Source: Aquabacterium soli (GTDB lineage: Bacteria > Pseudomonadota > Gammaproteobacteria > Burkholderiales > Burkholderiaceae_C). Taken from it: 64,000 nt of DNA. Positions 60,450 to 64,000 of this stretch are shown here, in pieces; the stretch's first letter is position 1; each line of letters begins with the position of its first letter. The notes under the pieces are model-generated. The model was given only the letters and a program-made list of their open reading frames with translations. It had not been told where the DNA came from and did not search any database. The position numbers and the translations under genes were made by a program. The stretch covers positions 1 through 64,000 of the forward strand of contig NZ_RSED01000023.1 in assembly GCF_003933735.1 (NCBI RefSeq), given 5' to 3'.

Positions 60450-62761
60450 GGCTTGAGGTTCACCTTGAACGGCGGCGGCACATTCAGGGACACGGGCATG
60501 CCCGCGTCACCCTGCGGCGTCGCGCTGATCAGATCGACGCTGGCATCGACCTGAGCGGTGGCCAGCACCTTGAAGGACAGCGTCACCAGCTCGCCTCGCC
60601 CTTTTGCTGGCATGCCCTCACGGGCCAGGCTGACATACGCCCGCCCCTTGGGGTCGATGCGTGAGGACTGCGTGGACTGGCCACCATCCTGTTTCATGAA
60701 GCCACCTTCGGTGATCTGTTGAAGCTGAAGCAACGTGGGGTCGAAGCCGAAGGACAGCGGCACCGTCCGCAAGGGTTCAGCGGTATCGACCTGCAGCGTC
60801 ACGCTCAGGGTCTGGCCCGGCCTGGCCTGGGGCGGGCCGTCCCAGCTCAGGCTTCCGGCCGCGGAGGCCTCGCTCTGGGCCGGCGCGTCCTTGGCGGGCG
60901 CAGGGCCTGCGGCCGGCGTGCCTACGCTGCCCGCTGCGCCAGCCGCAGCAGCTCCAATGCCACCGCCAGAGACCAGCCCCGACAGAACGCGATTGCCCAG
61001 GTTCGACTCGGTACCCGATTCGAACTCCAGGGTGTCGGCCGGCGGGCGCTGGATACCGCGGATGATGCGCGGGGTGATCGACAGCACGATCTCGGTCTTG
61101 GTGGTGTCGTCGGCTTGCGAGCCGAACAGGCGGCCCAGCACCGGCACCTCGCCCAGCCCGGGTACCTTGTAGGCCGAGCGGCGGTCCTCGTCGTTGATCA
61201 GGCCTGCCAGCACCTGGTTCTCGCCGTCGCGCAGCCGCAGCACCGTCTGCGCCACGCGGGTACCGATCTGATAGGCCAGGCTGCCCGACTTGGTCTGCAC
61301 CTGCCCGACGATGCTGCTGACCTCCAGCGCGATCTTGATGGCCACTTCCTGGTCCAGGTAGATCACGGGCTCGACGTCCAGCTTCAGGCCCACCTCCACG
61401 TAGTTGACCGAGTCGGAGACGAAGCCGGTTGACGTGGCCGTGGTGGTGATGTTGGGCACCTTCTCGCCGATCAGGATCTTGGCCTTCTCGCGGTTGCGCG
61501 TGCGGATGCGCGGGTTGGCCAGGATCGAGGCATCCGTGTCCTGCTTCTTGGCATTGAGCGTGATCCCGCCCACGCCCACGCCGATGCGGCTGGCATTGAG
61601 GCCATGCAAATCGGCCACCGTCAAGGGGCCGCCAGAGGCCGAGGGCAAAGGGGTGAGCGTCGCCTGGTCGGGCCAGCGCACGCCGAGGTCCAGCAGGCGG
61701 CTGCGCTTGACCTCCAGGATCTCGACCTCCAGCATCACCTCGGCATCCGGCACATCGTGCAGGGCCACCAGCTTCTCGGCCATGCGTACTGCCTCGGGCG
61801 TGTCCCTCATGATGACCATGTTGAGCTTGTCGTCCACGATCACGTCGCGCGACTTGAGGATGGTCTTGATCGTGTTGGACACGGCCTTGGCCTCGGCATG
61901 GGCCAGGTAGAAGGTCTTGACCGTGAGCGGCTGGTAGTCCTTCTGCTTGGCCTGCGTGCTGGGGTAGATCAGCACGGTGTTGGCGTCCAGCACGCGCTGC
62001 TCCAGCTGGTTGGTGAGCAGCGTCAGGTTCACGGCCGCCTCGATGGTGGACTCCTTCAGGAAGATCGAGGTCTTCTGGTCGGTCTTGACGTCCTTGTCGA
62101 GCAGGAAGTTCAGCCCTGAAGTGCGCGACAGCACCTCGAAGATGGTCTTGAGCGGCGTGTCCTTGAATTCGATAGACACGGGCTTGCGGTAGGCCACGGC
62201 CAGCAGGGCGTCGGCCGATGCGAACGCCGCCTTCTGCCCGGCATCGAGCTGCCTGAGCAGGCGCTGGGCCCCCGCATGATCGGGCTGCTCCATCAGCACG
62301 GAGCGCAGCCGGCCACGGGCCATCGGCACATCCTGGGCGGCCACGGCTGCCTCGGCCTCCTTGAGCAGCTTGTCGAGCCGGCGCGCGGCGTCGACCTGGC
62401 GCAGGCCGCTCAGGGCGCGCCCGTCGGAGGGGTCCTGCGCGAGGGCCAGGCCGTACTGGCGCTCGGCCTCGTCCCACTCGCCCTGCTTGAGCGCCCGTGC
62501 TGCCTGCGCGAGCAGGTCCAGCTGGTACTGCGCGCGCGCCTGGCGGTAGGCCATCCGTACCTCGCCCGAGTTCGGACGCAGGCGCAGCGCCTCGTCCAGC
62601 TTCTCGACGGCCTGCGCGCTCTGGCCCTTGGCCAGCAGGGCGCGCCCCTGCGTGTAGGACTCCGGCATGGCCGAGCACCCCAGCAACATGGCCATCATGC
62701 ACATGCAGGCCAGCCCACCTGCGCGCAGGCGCGTCCAGGGCCGCGACGGTGAAGGGATCAC
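60446..62761 (-). CDS. Secretin lipoprotein (GspD/MshL-like) with cohesin-type C-terminal domain
   Basis: A 771-residue outer-membrane channel protein. The lipobox LLGC puts the lipid at Cys29. A TPR-like region (about 35-180) precedes secretin N-domains (about 200-400) and the secretin core (about 440-600; VPGLGEVPVLGRLFGS is the hallmark). After a Gly/Ala linker a beta-rich domain (about 655-771, LSWDGPPQARPGQTLSVTL) resembles cohesin domains. The start is GTG at 62761, which overlaps the stop of the upstream gene as GTGA. It would let a pseudopilus or exoprotein cross the outer membrane. Confidence 0.9.
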   Translation of the reverse strand: MIPSPSRPWTRLRAGGLACMCMMAMLLGCSAMPESYTQGRALLAKGQSAQAVEKLDEALRLRPNSGEVRMAYRQARAQYQLDLLAQAARALKQGEWDEAERQYGLALAQDPSDGRALSGLRQVDAARRLDKLLKEAEAAVAAQDVPMARGRLRSVLMEQPDHAGAQRLLRQLDAGQKAAFASADALLAVAYRKPVSIEFKDTPLKTIFEVLSRTSGLNFLLDKDVKTDQKTSIFLKESTIEAAVNLTLLTNQLEQRVLDANTVLIYPSTQAKQKDYQPLTVKTFYLAHAEAKAVSNTIKTILKSRDVIVDDKLNMVIMRDTPEAVRMAEKLVALHDVPDAEVMLEVEILEVKRSRLLDLGVRWPDQATLTPLPSASGGPLTVADLHGLNASRIGVGVGGITLNAKKQDTDASILANPRIRTRNREKAKILIGEKVPNITTTATSTGFVSDSVNYVEVGLKLDVEPVIYLDQEVAIKIALEVSSIVGQVQTKSGSLAYQIGTRVAQTVLRLRDGENQVLAGLINDEDRRSAYKVPGLGEVPVLGRLFGSQADDTTKTEIVLSITPRIIRGIQRPPADTLEFESGTESNLGNRVLSGLVSGGGIGAAAAGAAGSVGTPAAGPAPAKDAPAQSEASAAGSLSWDGPPQARPGQTLSVTLQVDTAEPLRTVPLSFGFDPTLLQLQQITEGGFMKQDGGQSTQSSRIDPKGRAYVSLAREGMPAKGRGELVTLSFKVLATAQVDASVDLISATPQGDAGMPVSLNVPPPFKVNLKP

Positions 62762-63294
62762 TCGAAATCTCCAATATCCAGTGTTTGCGTCAGGCCCAGG
62801 GGCACGTAAACGATGCTGAGGGTCGGAGGGGCGATCCGCCCCACCTTGTAGGTCTCGTCGATGGACGAGCCTTCGTGAACGATGAAGGTCTGCCCGTCGC
62901 GTGCGAGGTAGATTTCCCAGCGATCGCCTTCCCGCTTCTTGCCCAGCACCTGGAAAGGCAGCGGCGGGGCGGCCTCGACCTCGAAGGCCGGCGTCACCGC
63001 CACGGGGGGTGGAGGCGGTGCCCACGACCGCGCCGTGAACAGATCCACTGCGGGCCCCGCGGAATGGTCGGCGATCAAGGCATCACGGGTGCGCACACGC
63101 TCGATGCGCAAGGTGGCCGCCGGCGGTTGCGGCGCGTCCTTGCGTGCCGCCGGCGACATGGACGTGGCGATGGCGGTGCCCGCCGCGCGCACCGCCGCCG
63201 CGCCGGGAGGCGTCTTGTCGCCCCACAGCGCCAGCCACAGCGCCACCAGCAACATCATGCCCAGCGCCACGCGCCGCCCCTTGCCCTGCTTCAT
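62758..63294 (-). CDS. GspC/PilP-like inner membrane protein
   Basis: A 178-residue protein with one N-terminal membrane segment (about 8-25), a proline-rich periplasmic linker and a small C-terminal beta domain (FQVLGKKREGDRWEIYLARDGQTFIVHEGSSIDETYKVGRI). This layout is that of PilP/GspC-type proteins that link the inner-membrane platform to the secretin. It overlaps both neighbours by four bases. Sequence likeness is weak, so the call rests on layout and position. Confidence 0.7.
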   Translation of the reverse strand: MKQGKGRRVALGMMLLVALWLALWGDKTPPGAAAVRAAGTAIATSMSPAARKDAPQPPAATLRIERVRTRDALIADHSAGPAVDLFTARSWAPPPPPVAVTPAFEVEAAPPLPFQVLGKKREGDRWEIYLARDGQTFIVHEGSSIDETYKVGRIAPPTLSIVYVPLGLTQTLDIGDFE

Positions 63295-63905
63295 GGCGCC
63301 TGCTCCATCGACCAGACAGACAGGCTCAGCCGCACCTTGGGCACGGGCTGCCCCACACCTTCGCGCTGCATGGACAGCTCGTCCAGCGACAGCCGCGGCA
63401 AGGCACGCAGCAGGTCCTGCGACAACGCACGGACCTGCGGATAGCCAGCCTCCACGGTGACCTGAAACTGCAGGCGCCGCACGCCGGTGCCCTTGTCCAG
63501 GGTGTCACGGTAGTCGGATGCGCGCCAAGGCAAGCCATGGCGGGCCATCACCTCGGCCACGCGGGCGGCGCTGTCCACGGCATGGCGCGGCGGTCCGGAC
63601 AGGAAGCCGCGCAACTCGGCCAGATCGTCGTCCACCGACGTGCGCGCTGGCGCCGAGGCTCGCTGGCGTGCATCCTGTGCCTGGGCCAGCCGAACGACCC
63701 TGGCCTGCAGCTGCGCGGCTTCATCGTCCAGTCGATTCGAAGCCGACCACCCGGCCACCGCCGCCAGCAAGGCCACGCCCGCCGCCAGTGGCCACAGCAG
63801 ACCATGGCGCCAGACCAGCACCTCGGCCATGAGCCGGGCGCGGCGCCCCGCACCCGATAGGCGCTCGGCCCATCCTGCGGCCCTGCCCTCCTGCATGGCC
63901 ATCAT
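63291..63905 (-). CDS. PilO/GspM-like inner membrane platform protein
   Basis: A 204-residue protein with a membrane segment (about 36-54, LWPLAAGVALLAAVAGW), a coiled-coil region (about 58-85) and a ferredoxin-like C-terminal part. PilO/GspM proteins have this order. It starts with ATG 63905, overlapping the upstream stop, and ends in ATGA with the PilP-like gene. Confidence 0.72.
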   Translation of the reverse strand: MMAMQEGRAAGWAERLSGAGRRARLMAEVLVWRHGLLWPLAAGVALLAAVAGWSASNRLDDEAAQLQARVVRLAQAQDARQRASAPARTSVDDDLAELRGFLSGPPRHAVDSAARVAEVMARHGLPWRASDYRDTLDKGTGVRRLQFQVTVEAGYPQVRALSQDLLRALPRLSLDELSMQREGVGQPVPKVRLSLSVWSMEQAP

Positions 63906-64000
63906 GGCTGAGCCCCCTGCGCCCAGTACACATCGGCGGTCAGCCGGACCGGCCGCTGTTCATCACGCTCGTTGGTGTCGTGCTTGACGAGGGCGACCCG
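63902..64000 (-). CDS. C-terminal end of a PilN/GspL-like protein, cut by the window edge
   Basis: The last 32 codons of a gene that continues beyond 64000 (ending RPVRLTADVYWAQGAQP). Its stop overlaps the start of the PilO-like gene. By position it should be PilN/GspL-like; the visible part is too short to confirm. Confidence 0.5.
   Translation of the reverse strand, partial: RVALVKHDTNERDEQRPVRLTADVYWAQGAQP

Overview
The window is high-GC DNA with dense, tightly packed genes. It reads as a chromosomal segment from a Burkholderiales-type betaproteobacterium. Supporting signs are a PEP-CTERM protein, a DUF6496 protein, an Omp32-like porin, Fur boxes, a two-partner-secretion adhesin, a type II secretion/type IV pilus-like cluster, and many acyl-CoA and aromatic degradation genes. 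The genus cannot be fixed from sequence alone.

Layout. 0-10.1 kb: housekeeping and signalling genes (c-di-GMP turnover protein, Fur-boxed PEP-CTERM protein, ABC exporter, hybrid-type histidine kinase, unknown membrane protein, Fur-boxed heme oxygenase, amidase). 10.3-17.3 kb: a six-gene plus-strand operon built around a fused flavin monooxygenase/OYE enzyme of the 2-aminobenzoyl-CoA (anthraniloyl-CoA) or salicylyl-CoA type, with SDR, enoyl-CoA hydratase, acyl-CoA dehydrogenase, Rid-family protein and glutaryl-CoA dehydrogenase-like enzyme, closed by a strong terminator. 17.4-18.1 kb: two MITE-like inverted-repeat elements. 18.1-25.4 kb: porin, DsbA-family protein, two MarR regulators, a thioesterase and a two-subunit indolepyruvate-type 2-oxoacid:ferredoxin oxidoreductase. 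25.5-34.3 kb: a minus-strand operon with a peptide-type ABC importer, a cyclase-family hydrolase, the binding protein, a chemoreceptor-like protein and a phytoene-desaturase-like flavoprotein. 34.6-41.1 kb: AraC regulator, a second desaturase-like flavoprotein, SDR, a styrene/indole monooxygenase-like protein and its flavin reductase, then a second AraC gene that appears frameshifted. 41.3-42.7 kb: DinB-like and SapC-like genes. 42.7-58.2 kb: a 4552-residue TpsA adhesin and its TpsB transporter. 58.6-59.0 kb: a truncated IS3 element. 59.0-64 kb: three pseudopilins, a cohesin-bearing secretin, PilP/GspC-like, PilO-like and a partial PilN-like gene.

How the parts may work together. The 10.3-41.1 kb genes can be read as one catabolic island. 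Established chemistry of the families allows this reading: an indole monooxygenase pair plus SDR and flavoproteins take an indole to dioxindole or isatin; the cyclase-family enzyme (the family that contains isatin hydrolase) opens isatin to isatinate, a 2-aminophenylglyoxylate; the IorAB-type oxidoreductase decarboxylates this 2-oxoacid directly to anthraniloyl-CoA; the fused flavoenzyme and the beta-oxidation-type enzymes dearomatise and degrade it, possibly leaving through glutaryl-CoA. No anthranilate-CoA ligase is visible in the window, which fits this ligase-free reading. An AT-rich motif (ACTTTAGAMCTAAAT and shorter relatives) recurs upstream of parts of the island and may be a shared operator. 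The route is an inference from gene content; substrate and order of steps are not shown by the sequence.
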